A program made the position numbers and the translations under genes. Below are positions 7,196 through 15,890 of a DNA stretch of 64,000 nucleotides, in pieces; position 1 is the first letter of the stretch, and every line of letters starts with the position of its first letter. Under the pieces are notes generated by a model. It was not told the DNA's origin. It saw only the letters and a program-made list of their open reading frames with translations, and searched no databases. Location of the stretch: contig CAZGYB010000005.1 in the NCBI GenBank assembly GCA_964530235.1, forward strand, positions 1-64,000, written 5' to 3'. This DNA comes from UM-FILTER-33-9 sp964530235. Its GTDB lineage: Bacteria > Patescibacteriota > Microgenomatia > UBA1406 > GWC2-37-13.

Positions 7196-8491
7196 ATGAT
7201 TAAACAATTTGCTCGCTTAAAAAGTTGGTTTACCTCATTAAAAGTGATACAAAAAGTTGTTTTCGGGGGAATCGTTGTTATCATTTTTTCGGTTATTGCC
7301 TACCGGATTCTTGCTTCTCAAAAGAGTAAAACAGAGTATCAAACTTCGCAGGTTGAACGCGGAACGTTGATACTTTCTGTTACTGGATCCGGACAGGTAT
7401 CCACAGCAAACAGCGGAACAATTTCAACGCTCGCAACCGGAGTTGTTTCAAAAGTATATGTAAAAGACGGTGACTCTGTTTTGGCAGGTGACAAAATCGC
7501 AGAACTTGATCTCGATTTAAAAGGAAAACAAAATGCTCAGCAGGCGCTTTCCTCTTATCAAAGCGCAAAAAATAATGTGGAAACAGCAAAAGCAAACATG
7601 TACAGTCTTCAGTCTGCTATGTTTTCAAACTGGGATACCTTCATGCAGATTGCACAGAACGGAACCTATCAATATGAGGATGGAACACCAAACAATATCA
7701 ACCGATCATTACCGGAGTTTCATATTGCCAATGACAACTGGCTTGCTGCAGAGGCGAAATATAAAATTCAGGAAAATGTCGTAGCGCAGGCCCAAACAGC
7801 GCTAAGCGCAGCGTGGTCGGAGTATCAGCAGACCTCAGCGGTAATTTATGCTCCTATCTCCGGAACAATAAACGGTCTTTCTCTTCAGGAAGGTTCGGTG
7901 ATTGTTGCATCAACCGACAGCAACAGCGCCCAAAGCGCAACAAAAATTGCGAATGTTAAAACAAAGGCGCTTCCCATGGTTTCAGTCAATCTTACCGAAA
8001 TAGATGTTCCCAAAATAAAATTAGGAGATAAAGCAACGGTTACTTTTGATGCGTTTTCCGATAAAACATTCACCGGTGCGGTTATCAGCATTGATACTGC
8101 AGGCGCGGTCAGTTCCGGAGTTACCAGTTATCCGGCGGTGATTCGCTTGGATACGGATTCAGACAGTATTCTCCCGAATATGGGCGCATCAGCCAGTATT
8201 ATCACCGACAGAAAAGACAACGTCTTACTGATTCCTTCAGGTGCTGTAACTGTACAGAATGACAGCTCGTATGTTCGAGTTCTCAAAAATGGAAAAGTGC
8301 AAGAAGTTGCGGTGACAACCGGGCTGTCATCGGACTCTCAGACAGAAATTATTTCCGGCCTTTCAGAAGGAGACACGATAATAACAGGCACTTCTTCGTC
8401 TCAGACAGCTACGGGGCGAAGTTCCGGAACCTCATCGCAGACATCGCCGTTCGGCGGGTTTGGCGGAGGGGCAATGCGGATGGGCCGTTAA
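7196..8491 (+). CDS. HlyD/MacA-like membrane fusion (adaptor) protein
   Basis: 432 residues from the ATG at 7196; a longer frame from 7082 overlaps the kinase and is rejected. A TATCAT ends 6 nt before the start. One N-terminal membrane anchor (about 17-37) is followed by a biotinyl-lipoyl-like half (GVVSKVYVKDGDSVLAGDKI), a coiled-coil hairpin rich in Ala/Gln (about 115-220), the second lipoyl half (YAPISGTINGLSLQEGSVI) and beta-barrel domains. The tail is Ser/Thr/Gly-rich and ends with a Met/Arg cluster. It should couple to the MacB-type permease encoded two genes downstream. No outer-membrane channel gene is nearby. Confidence 0.9.
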   Translation: MIKQFARLKSWFTSLKVIQKVVFGGIVVIIFSVIAYRILASQKSKTEYQTSQVERGTLILSVTGSGQVSTANSGTISTLATGVVSKVYVKDGDSVLAGDKIAELDLDLKGKQNAQQALSSYQSAKNNVETAKANMYSLQSAMFSNWDTFMQIAQNGTYQYEDGTPNNINRSLPEFHIANDNWLAAEAKYKIQENVVAQAQTALSAAWSEYQQTSAVIYAPISGTINGLSLQEGSVIVASTDSNSAQSATKIANVKTKALPMVSVNLTEIDVPKIKLGDKATVTFDAFSDKTFTGAVISIDTAGAVSSGVTSYPAVIRLDTDSDSILPNMGASASIITDRKDNVLLIPSGAVTVQNDSSYVRVLKNGKVQEVAVTTGLSSDSQTEIISGLSEGDTIITGTSSSQTATGRSSGTSSQTSPFGGFGGGAMRMGR

Positions 8492-8502
8492 AAAGCTCAC
8501 AT

Positions 8503-9180
8503 ATGAAAGTTATCATTGAAACGAAAAAGCTATGCAAGGTGTATCAAACCGGATCGGTTGAAACAGTTGCCCTGTCCAACATTACCCTTACTATTCAAAA
8601 GGGCGAATTTGTTGCGATTATGGGCCCTTCAGGAAGCGGTAAATCTACCCTCATGCATATTCTTGGAGCTCTTGATCTGCCGACATCAGGTGAATATTTT
8701 CTTGACGGAAAAAGTATTCAGTCGCTGACTGATGATGAACTCGCTGAAATCAGAAACCAGAAAATCGGATTTGTTTTCCAGTCGTATAATCTGCTTCCCC
8801 GGACTACTGCATTGCAGAATGTGATGCTCCCGATGCGGTACGCAGGTTTCCCTATTGAGCAGCGAGTTGAAACAGCACGAAAATATTTGAAACTGGTTGG
8901 GCTTGACAACAGAATGGAACACACGTCAAATCAGTTGTCCGGAGGACAACAGCAAAGAGTTGCAATAGCACGCGCGCTTGTCATGAATCCTGCCATGCTT
9001 CTTGCTGATGAGCCGACAGGAAATATCGCGTCAACTCAGGCGGAGGAAATAATGAAACTGTTCACCGCGTTACATAAAGATGGACATACTATCGTAATGA
9101 TTACTCACGAACAGGATATTGCAAATTATGCCAAGCGGATTATTCATATCCGCGACGGTTCGATTGTCAATACTCTATGA
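8503..9180 (+). CDS. MacB/LolD-type ABC transporter ATP-binding protein
   Basis: 225 residues, typical for this family. Walker A is GPSGSGKST (about 41-49), the Q-loop lies in FVFQSYNLLPR, the signature is LSGGQQQRVAIARAL, Walker B is MLLADEPTGN and the switch His is in VMITHEQD. It overlaps the permease gene by 4 nt (ATGA), so the two are translationally coupled. It powers the export complex formed with the adaptor and permease. Confidence 0.95.
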   Translation: MKVIIETKKLCKVYQTGSVETVALSNITLTIQKGEFVAIMGPSGSGKSTLMHILGALDLPTSGEYFLDGKSIQSLTDDELAEIRNQKIGFVFQSYNLLPRTTALQNVMLPMRYAGFPIEQRVETARKYLKLVGLDNRMEHTSNQLSGGQQQRVAIARALVMNPAMLLADEPTGNIASTQAEEIMKLFTALHKDGHTIVMITHEQDIANYAKRIIHIRDGSIVNTL

Positions 9181-10415
9181 ATAAAACCTATCATGCCGGT
9201 ATCGAGCAGTTTTGGGAAAGCGTTGGGACACTGACCTTAAACAAAACAAGAACTGGTCTGGCAATTCTGGGTATCGTGATCGGAATAGGGAGTGTCATCG
9301 CCCTGATTTCTCTCGGTCAGGCAAGCCAGAAAACAATTTCGTCTCAAATTCAATCTCTTGGATCAAATTTGCTAACGGTTCAACCCGGATCAATGCGTCA
9401 GGGCAATGTCCGGCAGGCAATGGGAAGCAGAACGTCGCTCACCCTGGATGATGCAAAGGCAATTGCCTCGTCAGCGCAGATTACCACGATAAAAACAGTT
9501 TCACCTGAATTATCACAGCGGAGTCAAGTGAGAACAGGCTCGGAAAATACGAATACACAGATTATCGGTGCAACTTCAGCCTATTTGGAAGTTCATAAAA
9601 CAGAGGTTGCATCCGGAGTTTTTATCACTCAACGGGATGTTGAGAGCATGGCAAAAGTCGCGGTACTCGGTCCGCAAGTGGTTACGGATTTATTTGGAGA
9701 GGGCTCAAACCCAATCGGGCAAAAAATACGAATAGCAAGTCAGACGCTTACCGTTATCGGCATAACAGTATCCAAAGGAGGGACAGGATTTATGAATCAG
9801 GATGATGTGATTTATGTTCCGTTAAGTACAGCCCAAAAACAGCTGTTTGGTGCAAATTATGTCAGTTCAATCGCTTTGGAAGCAAAAAGCGCGGAGGTTA
9901 TGACTGATGCGCAAAACGAAGTTGGATACTTTCTTCTTGCCCGCCATAAGCTGAGTGATCCGACGCAGGCTGATTTTTCCATTATGTCCCAGCAGGACAT
10001 TCTCAATACGGTTTCTACTGCAACTGGTACTTTCACTTTGCTCCTTGCAGGTATCGCAGCGATTTCATTGCTTGTCGGTGGCATCGGAATTATGAATATT
10101 ATGTTGGTGACGGTAACTGAGCGGACACGTGAAATTGGACTGCGGAAGGCTTTGGGTGCAAAGAAAAAAACCATTACGACACAGTTTCTCATCGAGTCGA
10201 TTATTCTCACATTTACCGGTGGGCTGATCGGGGTGGTGGTTGGTGTTGTTCTTTCATTTGCAATAGCAAAAGTGACAAGTATGCCGTTTCTAATTTCTAT
10301 TGGCGCGATTACGTTGGCATTTGCAGTTTCAGCTGGAATTGGCATTGTGTTCGGGTGGTATCCAGCGCAAAAAGCAGCGAACCTTCAGCCAATTGAAGCT
10401 CTCCGTTACGAATAA
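9177..10415 (+). CDS. MacB-like ABC transporter permease
   Basis: 412 residues with MacB topology. A first membrane helix (about 22-46) is followed by a large extracytoplasmic MacB periplasmic-core-type domain (about 50-270) and three C-terminal helices of an FtsX domain (about 283-405). The GIGIMNIMLVTVTERTREIG segment and GLRKALGAKK are characteristic. Such mechanotransmission transporters move peptides, lipoproteins or antibiotics. In a cell with no evident outer membrane the substrate would be released outward. It is the last clear member of the operon. Confidence 0.93.
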   Translation: MNKTYHAGIEQFWESVGTLTLNKTRTGLAILGIVIGIGSVIALISLGQASQKTISSQIQSLGSNLLTVQPGSMRQGNVRQAMGSRTSLTLDDAKAIASSAQITTIKTVSPELSQRSQVRTGSENTNTQIIGATSAYLEVHKTEVASGVFITQRDVESMAKVAVLGPQVVTDLFGEGSNPIGQKIRIASQTLTVIGITVSKGGTGFMNQDDVIYVPLSTAQKQLFGANYVSSIALEAKSAEVMTDAQNEVGYFLLARHKLSDPTQADFSIMSQQDILNTVSTATGTFTLLLAGIAAISLLVGGIGIMNIMLVTVTERTREIGLRKALGAKKKTITTQFLIESIILTFTGGLIGVVVGVVLSFAIAKVTSMPFLISIGAITLAFAVSAGIGIVFGWYPAQKAANLQPIEALRYE

Positions 10416-10448
10416 GTTTTTTTTAAGTTTAAATTCAGAAAGCATGGC

Positions 10449-10454
10449 TATAAT
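10449..10454 (+). promoter_or_regulatory. possible -10 before the DUF5666-like gene
   Basis: TATAAT, 41 nt before the ATG at 10496. A second TA-rich stretch lies closer to the start. The gene may also be read through from the efflux operon, 80 bp upstream. Confidence 0.35.
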
Positions 10455-10495
10455 ATTTGTATTGTTACTTATTATAAAATTACTTATTTAAGAGT

Positions 10496-10945
10496 ATGAA
10501 AAACAATATTGTTCTTTGGGTTGTTTTAGTAATTGTAGTTGGTGCAGTTGCTTTTTGGGGAGGTATGCAGTACGGGAGAAACGCATCAGCCGGGTCTTCG
10601 TTCCGGCAGTTTTCAGATCGGAATATGCTCGGTCAGACAGGGATGCGTACTGGTTCCGGACAGTTTAGTTCACGCATGCGCGGAGGCGGACAGGTGGCGG
10701 GTGAAATTATCAGTTCTGATGATAGTTCGGTGACGGTGAAACTGACGGACGGGTCATCAAAAATTGTTCTGCTGTCAGATAAGACAACCATCAATAAAGC
10801 AGAACAAGCATCAAAAATTGATTTAACGCAAGGGACAAGAGTCGTGGTTTTCGGCACAACCAACTCTGACGGGAGTATCACCGCACAGATGATCCAGCTT
10901 AATCCAATGTTCCGGGGGATGACCCAGCCGACAGGAAAACCATAA
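10496..10945 (+). CDS. membrane-anchored DUF5666-like protein
   Basis: 149 residues. One N-terminal helix (about 5-24) is followed by a Gly/Ser/Arg/Met-rich linker and then a small beta domain (about 65-140). Its GEIISSDDSSVTVKLTDGS and GTRVVVFGTTNSDGSITAQ segments resemble DUF5666 domains. The function of that domain is unknown. It follows the transporter operon in the same direction and its linker resembles the tail of the adaptor, which hints at a role in the same complex. The stop codon directly abuts the stop of the convergent RNHCP gene. Confidence 0.7.
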   Translation: MKNNIVLWVVLVIVVGAVAFWGGMQYGRNASAGSSFRQFSDRNMLGQTGMRTGSGQFSSRMRGGGQVAGEIISSDDSSVTVKLTDGSSKIVLLSDKTTINKAEQASKIDLTQGTRVVVFGTTNSDGSITAQMIQLNPMFRGMTQPTGKP

Positions 10946-11407
10946 TTACAGATCGAATTCTGTTCGAAGTACGGAAGGGATAAACCCGGCTCCATAAATT
11001 CCTTCTAAAACAATTTTTGCATCAGTTTTGTCTGCGAACTGAATGGGTATTGATGATGTATGAGTGCGAAAATTCACAGAATCTCGAAATACTTGTACAA
11101 GCATTTCAGGAGCGTCATCTCCCGCGCACCGGTTTTTATACCATTTTCCGCAGCCGAGACAAAGATAGACAATCATAAGTTCTCGCGAATTATTCTTGAA
11201 GGTAAGCCCGACCGGCTTCATTTTACTGTTGCAAGAAGATTTCCGGTCCCCGGGTTTTTCAGAATCAACGTGTTTTGAATATAGACAGTAAGGACAATGA
11301 TCGCGGTGAGCAGTGCCGGTATAGTCATTCGCTTCAGCAACCGCGAGTTTGCAGTGTGCACAGGTAAATCCGAGACTTTTTTGCCGGTGGGTTTGGATGT
11401 GTTTCAC
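10946..11407 (-). CDS. RNHCP domain protein
   Basis: 153 residues. FTCAHCKLAV and HRDHCPYCLYSKHVD match the RNHCP family pattern (here RDHCP), followed by PGDR, a Cys-containing M-K-P segment, and a second Cys pair in CLGCGKWYKNRC. These cysteines should bind zinc. The family is widespread but has no established function; a nucleic-acid-related role is often guessed. The tail (about 120-153) is unlike the core. It converges on the DUF5666-like gene with no gap. Confidence 0.85.
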   Translation of the reverse strand: MKHIQTHRQKSLGFTCAHCKLAVAEANDYTGTAHRDHCPYCLYSKHVDSEKPGDRKSSCNSKMKPVGLTFKNNSRELMIVYLCLGCGKWYKNRCAGDDAPEMLVQVFRDSVNFRTHTSSIPIQFADKTDAKIVLEGIYGAGFIPSVLRTEFDL

Positions 11408-11432
11408 TCCCCTATCTTATCATCTAAACCGG

Positions 11433-11903
11433 TTATTCCTCAACGGTAAGTGTGCCGACCTGTCCGTTTGCACGGTGCTGGCCGACAGAACAGTAGTATT
11501 CAAAAGAACCGGCTTTGTCTGCAGTAAACTCCACAGTTCCGGTATCACCGTTTTTTATAATAGGCATTTTCACATTGAGTTCATCAATAACAAAATCGTG
11601 CATCATACTGACGCTGTTCATTACAATTTTTACTTTGTCACCTTTTTTTACGGTTATGGCATTTGGTTTGTAGTAAAACGAACCGGCTTCCACCGTTATT
11701 TCTTTTACCTGGGTGGACATATCAGTTGATTCGGCTGAAGAAATCGAGGATCCTGGGTTTGTAGCCGAAGAACTGCTTGAAGAAACGGATGTTTCGGTAA
11801 CCGTATTTTCAGCCGGCATTTGTTTGTTTGTCATTGCAAAGTACCCCACTCCTCCAACTGCAAGTAAAATAACGAGTCCGACGATAAGATATGATTTGTT
11901 CAT
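11433..11903 (-). CDS. exported cupredoxin (blue copper protein) with Gln axial position
   Basis: 156 residues. A hydrophobic N-terminal helix (about 5-23) and a Ser/Thr-rich linker (33-65) precede one cupredoxin domain. The copper ligands are evident: His102 (MMHDF), Cys138 (YYCSVGQ) and His143 (HRANG). In most plastocyanin-like domains a Met follows at His+5; here it is Gln148. A Gln axial ligand is known from stellacyanin and lowers the redox potential. It probably carries electrons or copper on the outer face of the membrane. Confidence 0.9.
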   Translation of the reverse strand: MNKSYLIVGLVILLAVGGVGYFAMTNKQMPAENTVTETSVSSSSSSATNPGSSISSAESTDMSTQVKEITVEAGSFYYKPNAITVKKGDKVKIVMNSVSMMHDFVIDELNVKMPIIKNGDTGTVEFTADKAGSFEYYCSVGQHRANGQVGTLTVEE

Positions 11904-12022
11904 ATGAAAAATAAATTCTTAACTTGTACATTTATAGTAATAGTTATACATTAAAAAGTCAAGTTGAAAATAATTTTGTCTGACTATCTTGATATTTCTT
12001 CAATACTATGAGATAATAAGAA

Positions 12023-12478
12023 ATGGAAAAGAGATCACGAATCAGGATGCCAGATTTCAGGTCTGTTAGACATATCCGTTTAGGATTAACGGCTATTGCG
12101 CTTGTTGCGCTAACTGCTGTAGCATGCGCACCCCCTCCCCCAACGCCGACATCGACTTTACCCGCAGTTCCCTCACGGGCACAGGTTAAGGAAGGAAAAG
12201 GCACTAAGGGTTGTGTAGAAACGTCAACAGACGGCGTTTTTATCTGTGAAAAAGGATTCGAGGGTTGTAGTCCGGCTAAGGTAAATGAAAACAATGGTTC
12301 TGTAACCATTGCTGGTATCGGGACTCCTTGTGAAAGTGCTGAAGATAGGGACTTCCTTCAAAAAGCAGTTGAGGAAGGAATTCAAGATGGAGTCGATGCA
12401 TTGGAAGAAGAATTTGATAGCATTGTGCAATCTCTGGAAAGCTCTCTTGGTCAGCCTTCTTTTTCAGAACCGCGCTGA
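12023..12478 (+). CDS. putative lipoprotein
   Basis: 151 residues. A basic N-terminus (about 1-18) and hydrophobic stretch lead to LTAVAC with Cys35, a plausible lipobox although -3 is Ala instead of Leu. A Pro/Thr-rich tether follows. The mature part has three further cysteines (about 64, 75 and 82) that could form disulfides, and an acidic helical C-terminus with regularly spaced hydrophobic residues. No family is recognised. GATAAT ends 5 nt before the ATG, so the transcript is probably leaderless. Confidence 0.65.
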   Translation: MEKRSRIRMPDFRSVRHIRLGLTAIALVALTAVACAPPPPTPTSTLPAVPSRAQVKEGKGTKGCVETSTDGVFICEKGFEGCSPAKVNENNGSVTIAGIGTPCESAEDRDFLQKAVEEGIQDGVDALEEEFDSIVQSLESSLGQPSFSEPR

Positions 12479-12550
12479 CACTTATTGTTTAATTTTCTTA
12501 ACTAAAAGGGTAATATATACATGTATTAAGGAATGGCGAAATTTTAAGAT

Positions 12551-13177
12551 ATGAGTGATTATGGAGAAATGTTGCATTTAAAATTCGACCAATTGGGGTT
12601 AGCTTCAATTCTTTCATTTGAGCAATTCAAAGCGCTTGACAAAATTCACTCAATGATGGTACGGCAGGGAGATTTTGTACCTACACCAATTGAAGACATT
12701 ATATTACTTATGCACTCTTTGGATCAGACTCGAAATGGAGGAATCTTTGTAGATTTAGGAAGCGGGCCTGGTATGATTCAGTTATGCGCAAGTTTTTTTC
12801 ACTTTCGAGCTGTTGGTATAGAGAAAGACCCGAATCTTGCAGGCGCTTACTTTGAAAGGATGAAAACAGAGTATCAGCGATTAATTGGTGAAACAGATGC
12901 AAGGTCAATTTGTGCAAGTTTTGAAAATGAAGATCCTTCCATACTCGAAGTACTCGGTCAAGGTGCATATATATATGCATACCATTGGCCCAAAGATCTT
13001 CCTTCAGTCTTTGGAACGTACAAAAAAAACTGTCCAAATAATGCTCAATTAATATTGAGGGTTCAAGATAACATGCGCCAACAATATTTATCAAGTACTA
13101 CAAATTATGGTCTAACTGTTGTACAAACTATTAGAAGCTTATCCCACCAATCTGAGTTTTTAGTTTGTTCTAAATAA
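12551..13177 (+). CDS. class I SAM-dependent methyltransferase-like protein
   Basis: 208 residues. FVDLGSGPGMIQL (about 69-81) is motif I of Rossmann-fold methyltransferases and VGIEKDP supplies the acidic residue that binds the SAM ribose. An N-terminal helical part (1-60) includes FVPTPIEDI, a pattern seen in DOT1-like and protein or RNA methyltransferases near the substrate entrance. The C-terminal half is less conserved and lacks a clear NPPY-type motif, so the substrate is unknown. Confidence 0.7.
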   Translation: MSDYGEMLHLKFDQLGLASILSFEQFKALDKIHSMMVRQGDFVPTPIEDIILLMHSLDQTRNGGIFVDLGSGPGMIQLCASFFHFRAVGIEKDPNLAGAYFERMKTEYQRLIGETDARSICASFENEDPSILEVLGQGAYIYAYHWPKDLPSVFGTYKKNCPNNAQLILRVQDNMRQQYLSSTTNYGLTVVQTIRSLSHQSEFLVCSK

Positions 13178-13203
13178 CACAACATCTAGGTTTAGAGGGT
13201 CTT

Positions 13204-13758
13204 TTACTCAGGTTTTTGAGGGAAGGAGCCTTCCGGAGCATACCAGTCTTTAACCTCAACTCCTTTTGCTGTTTCGCCCGGTTTTACAATGACCGGAATA
13301 AAGCTGTGGTCTTTACAGTCAACTGATAGTCCGCAGGGAACCATCTGAGTATACCCGCCGGCTAATCCTGATTCTTTCGGGTATGCAACTACGTAATAGG
13401 TTCCGGCCGGAACATCAGTGATCGTGAATGTTGTTTGATTCACCCCTGTTTGGATCATAACGTACTTTTTTTGATCCTGGCTGTTCAATGCATATACGGA
13501 GAGCTCTGGGATTCCGCTTGATGGATAGCCAAGCGTTCCCTCAATGCTGCCGGTTTGTTCTTTTTCTTTCATTTGTTCAGCCTGAGTCGGACTTACTATA
13601 TTGGTTTGAATGTTTGTTTTTTCGGGTGTTGGTAACGGTTGTACAACCTTCATTTTCAGTTCCTGATTTTCTTTTTGGAGTTTTTGATACTGAGTTATTC
13701 CAAAAAATACCGTTCCTCCCAGTAGAAAGCAAACAAGTGCAACTAGTACTGTTTTCAT
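13204..13758 (-). CDS. membrane-anchored protein with prealbumin/CNA-B-like domain
   Basis: 184 residues from the ATG at 13758, which follows a TATACT by 8 nt; an upstream frame start at 13791 is rejected. A membrane helix (about 3-22) leads into a short coiled coil (YQKLQKENQELKMK) and a Pro/Thr linker. A beta-sandwich follows (about 80-175) with GSIEGTLGYPSSGIP, FTITDVPAGTYYVVAYP and a closing VVKPGE strand, typical of carboxypeptidase-regulatory-like or CNA-B folds. Such domains are structural or adhesive parts of surface proteins. Confidence 0.65.
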   Translation of the reverse strand: MKTVLVALVCFLLGGTVFFGITQYQKLQKENQELKMKVVQPLPTPEKTNIQTNIVSPTQAEQMKEKEQTGSIEGTLGYPSSGIPELSVYALNSQDQKKYVMIQTGVNQTTFTITDVPAGTYYVVAYPKESGLAGGYTQMVPCGLSVDCKDHSFIPVIVKPGETAKGVEVKDWYAPEGSFPQKPE

Positions 13759-13801
13759 ATGAGTTAAGTATAACAAACGATTAAAATTCACTCAAGCGAA
13801 T

Positions 13802-13963
13802 TTACTCTTGTTCCCAGTAATCTAAAAATCCACCTGATAGAAATACATTGCTTGATTTTAATTTATCAAGAAGCGCCTGAATATGGAGTGCGTTTAGCGG
13901 ACTGTCTCCGAAGCTTCCTCGCTGGTTTTCGGGTAAAAGATCTGTGTTGTTGCCCCAAGTTAA
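13802..13963 (-). pseudogene. remnant of a truncated gene (C-terminal fragment)
   Basis: A 53-codon frame with protein-like composition ends at a TAA (13802-13804) after a C-terminus reading SSNVFLSGGFLDYWEQE. It is closed upstream by a TAG at 13964-13966 and contains no ATG, GTG or TTG start. It therefore looks like the surviving tail of a deleted gene. The parent family is not recognised. Confidence 0.45.
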
Positions 13964-13984
13964 CTAGTACTCTCAAATTTTTCT

Positions 13985-14554
13985 TTAACGAAGTCGTTTT
14001 ATTGAATCCAAAAAGTTTTGAAAAACTTCGTCACCACAACTTTTTTCAATAAACATTTTAGGGTGAAATTGTACTGCGTAGATTGGTTTTGCCCTGATTT
14101 TAAAAGCCTCAATTCCATCCTTAGATCGTGCAAGTACTTGCATTCCTTCGACGGGTTCTTTCACAATCCAACGATGGTTTTCAAACACCTTAAAATTTGG
14201 AATATTCAAAAATATTTTGTCTGATTCGACGACTTGAATCGTTAAAATACCATACTCTTTGTTTTGCATGAGCTCAAGTTTCGCGCCAAGTGTATGGGCG
14301 ATAATCTCAAAGCCGAAACATATTCCAAAAATTGGTTTTATTGAATTTTTTACAAGATCAAACTCTTTTTGAAGTCGATTTTCATTTCCTCTTACTGAAA
14401 ATGAATGTCCGCCAGAGAGAATAATAGAGTCAAAATCTTCAGAATTGATAGTGTTAATTTCAGAGTATTTTACTACTCGGAACATATGACCAGAAAGAAG
14501 GTTTTTAAGCTGAGAAAGATAGCTTGTACCGTTGTCTATAAGTAAAATTTTCAT
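13985..14554 (-). CDS. class I glutamine amidotransferase-like protein
   Basis: 189 residues. The ATG at 14554 gives the canonical start MKILLIDNG; a longer frame to 14704 overlaps the MFS gene and is rejected. The nucleophile elbow is FGICFGFEIIAHTLGAK with Cys79, an SGGH oxyanion segment precedes it, and His164 lies in VQFHPKMF. The usual triad Glu directly after His-Pro is Lys166 here; Glu170 is close by. It may be a stand-alone amidase or peptidase-like relative rather than a standard ammonia donor. It lies 60 bp downstream of the MFS gene on the same strand. Confidence 0.8.
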   Translation of the reverse strand: MKILLIDNGTSYLSQLKNLLSGHMFRVVKYSEINTINSEDFDSIILSGGHSFSVRGNENRLQKEFDLVKNSIKPIFGICFGFEIIAHTLGAKLELMQNKEYGILTIQVVESDKIFLNIPNFKVFENHRWIVKEPVEGMQVLARSKDGIEAFKIRAKPIYAVQFHPKMFIEKSCGDEVFQNFLDSIKRLR

Positions 14555-14613
14555 ATTTGCTGTTTTCGCAATTCTTTTAAAATTATTTTTCTCAAATTTA
14601 TGTAATAAATTGA

Positions 14614-15792
14614 TCAGAGAGAATTGGGTGCAGTAGTTTGTAATGAACTGCGATAAATGATCCAGTACATATAAGTCACTGAAAAAGCGAGTAGGGTTAT
14701 ACATAACAAAGCATTACGCGGGCCTATGATATCAGCCGTTTTACCGAGTATGACTGACATTATTGCAGCTCCAATGCTTCTCCCCAGTGAAACGAAAGAA
14801 CTCATTGTGGCGCGTTGATGATTGGTGTATTCTTTATGTCTCAAATCACTTTCTGCTACATAACCAACTCCATACAAAAAAGAAGTGCAGGACATGATAG
14901 CTGGTGATGCAGGTGTTGGAAAAACTAAAGAAATAAGACTAATACATTGACTGGTTATGCTTTGCCACAATTTTACAGCTTCTGATTTTATCTTTTTCGT
15001 TATTTTCCCGCTACAATAAAATCCCGCTGCGGCGGTAAGGTTTGAAATAAGATTGGCAAAACCAAGAGCCCATATCGGCCATATAGTTTGAAAAAAAGCT
15101 CCCCGAAATTGATACGCCAATTCATCAAATGAATTGTTTAAAATTGCCGCAAGGCTGAGTAAGCGAAGTTTCTTGTTCTTGATAAAAAGCACAAGCGCTT
15201 CGCGAAGATGTACATATGTATTAGACTCTTCTTTTTTATGAGATTTTGGTTCTGTAAATAATAAGTTAACAATTAATAATCCTATTTGAGTCAATACAGA
15301 AAGCCACATGACGTATGAAAAAGAAATATTGGCAATAAAACCACCAATAACAGAAGCGATTGTGAGTCCGTTAAATTCCTGCGCATTGGTTTTTCCCAGA
15401 TGTTCTCTATATTCGTTTTCCTTGCCATAATCTAATAATGTATCGTACAAGAAAGCTTCACTGTTGCCACTATAAAAAGCTTTTGAAAGCCCCTCAAACA
15501 GTGCGCCGACTACTAAAAACCAAAAAGACTGCCCAATCGCATAAAAAATAAAACCAGTTATGCGCGCGACTGATCCAAGGATAAATGTGTGTTTTCTTCC
15601 AACTCGGTCAGACAAGATTCCAGTTGGAATTTCAAACAGCGCAGCGCTTAACATAATTACACCAAAGATGGCAGTCCCCAACATATACGATCCAGATACC
15701 TTAGCGAAATAAATAACGGCGATCGGAGCAAAGAACGTTAATCCGATTAGGAAGTTAAAGAGAGATAGTAAATATATATTTTTCTTATACAT
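14614..15792 (-). CDS. MFS transporter
   Basis: 392 residues with about 12 membrane helices. GILSDRVGRKHTF (about 59-71) is the cytoplasmic loop 2-3 signature of the major facilitator superfamily. Helix 4-5 features (GLSKAFYSGNSEAFLYD) resemble the putative efflux branch found in many bacteria. A TATACT lies 13 nt before the ATG. The substrate cannot be read from sequence. It is followed by the amidotransferase gene, probably co-transcribed. Confidence 0.85.
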   Translation of the reverse strand: MYKKNIYLLSLFNFLIGLTFFAPIAVIYFAKVSGSYMLGTAIFGVIMLSAALFEIPTGILSDRVGRKHTFILGSVARITGFIFYAIGQSFWFLVVGALFEGLSKAFYSGNSEAFLYDTLLDYGKENEYREHLGKTNAQEFNGLTIASVIGGFIANISFSYVMWLSVLTQIGLLIVNLLFTEPKSHKKEESNTYVHLREALVLFIKNKKLRLLSLAAILNNSFDELAYQFRGAFFQTIWPIWALGFANLISNLTAAAGFYCSGKITKKIKSEAVKLWQSITSQCISLISLVFPTPASPAIMSCTSFLYGVGYVAESDLRHKEYTNHQRATMSSFVSLGRSIGAAIMSVILGKTADIIGPRNALLCITLLAFSVTYMYWIIYRSSLQTTAPNSL

Positions 15793-15890
15793 ACTACGCT
15801 GAATAAGTATAACAAAACGTAAGGTGTATTTTGAGTTTACAGATCAGTTCAAAGAACGAAAAAAGGTAGCAGTTTAAAGCTTTAATAAAG

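Noticed and set aside
9857..10345. Minus-strand frame of 162 codons inside the permease gene
   Set aside because: Shadow of a strongly conserved FtsX domain; composition (Ile/Thr/Pro-rich) is that of a mirrored membrane protein.
14555..14704. Fifty extra residues at the N-terminus of the amidotransferase
   Set aside because: They overlap the end of the MFS gene in another frame; the family start motif lies at 14554.
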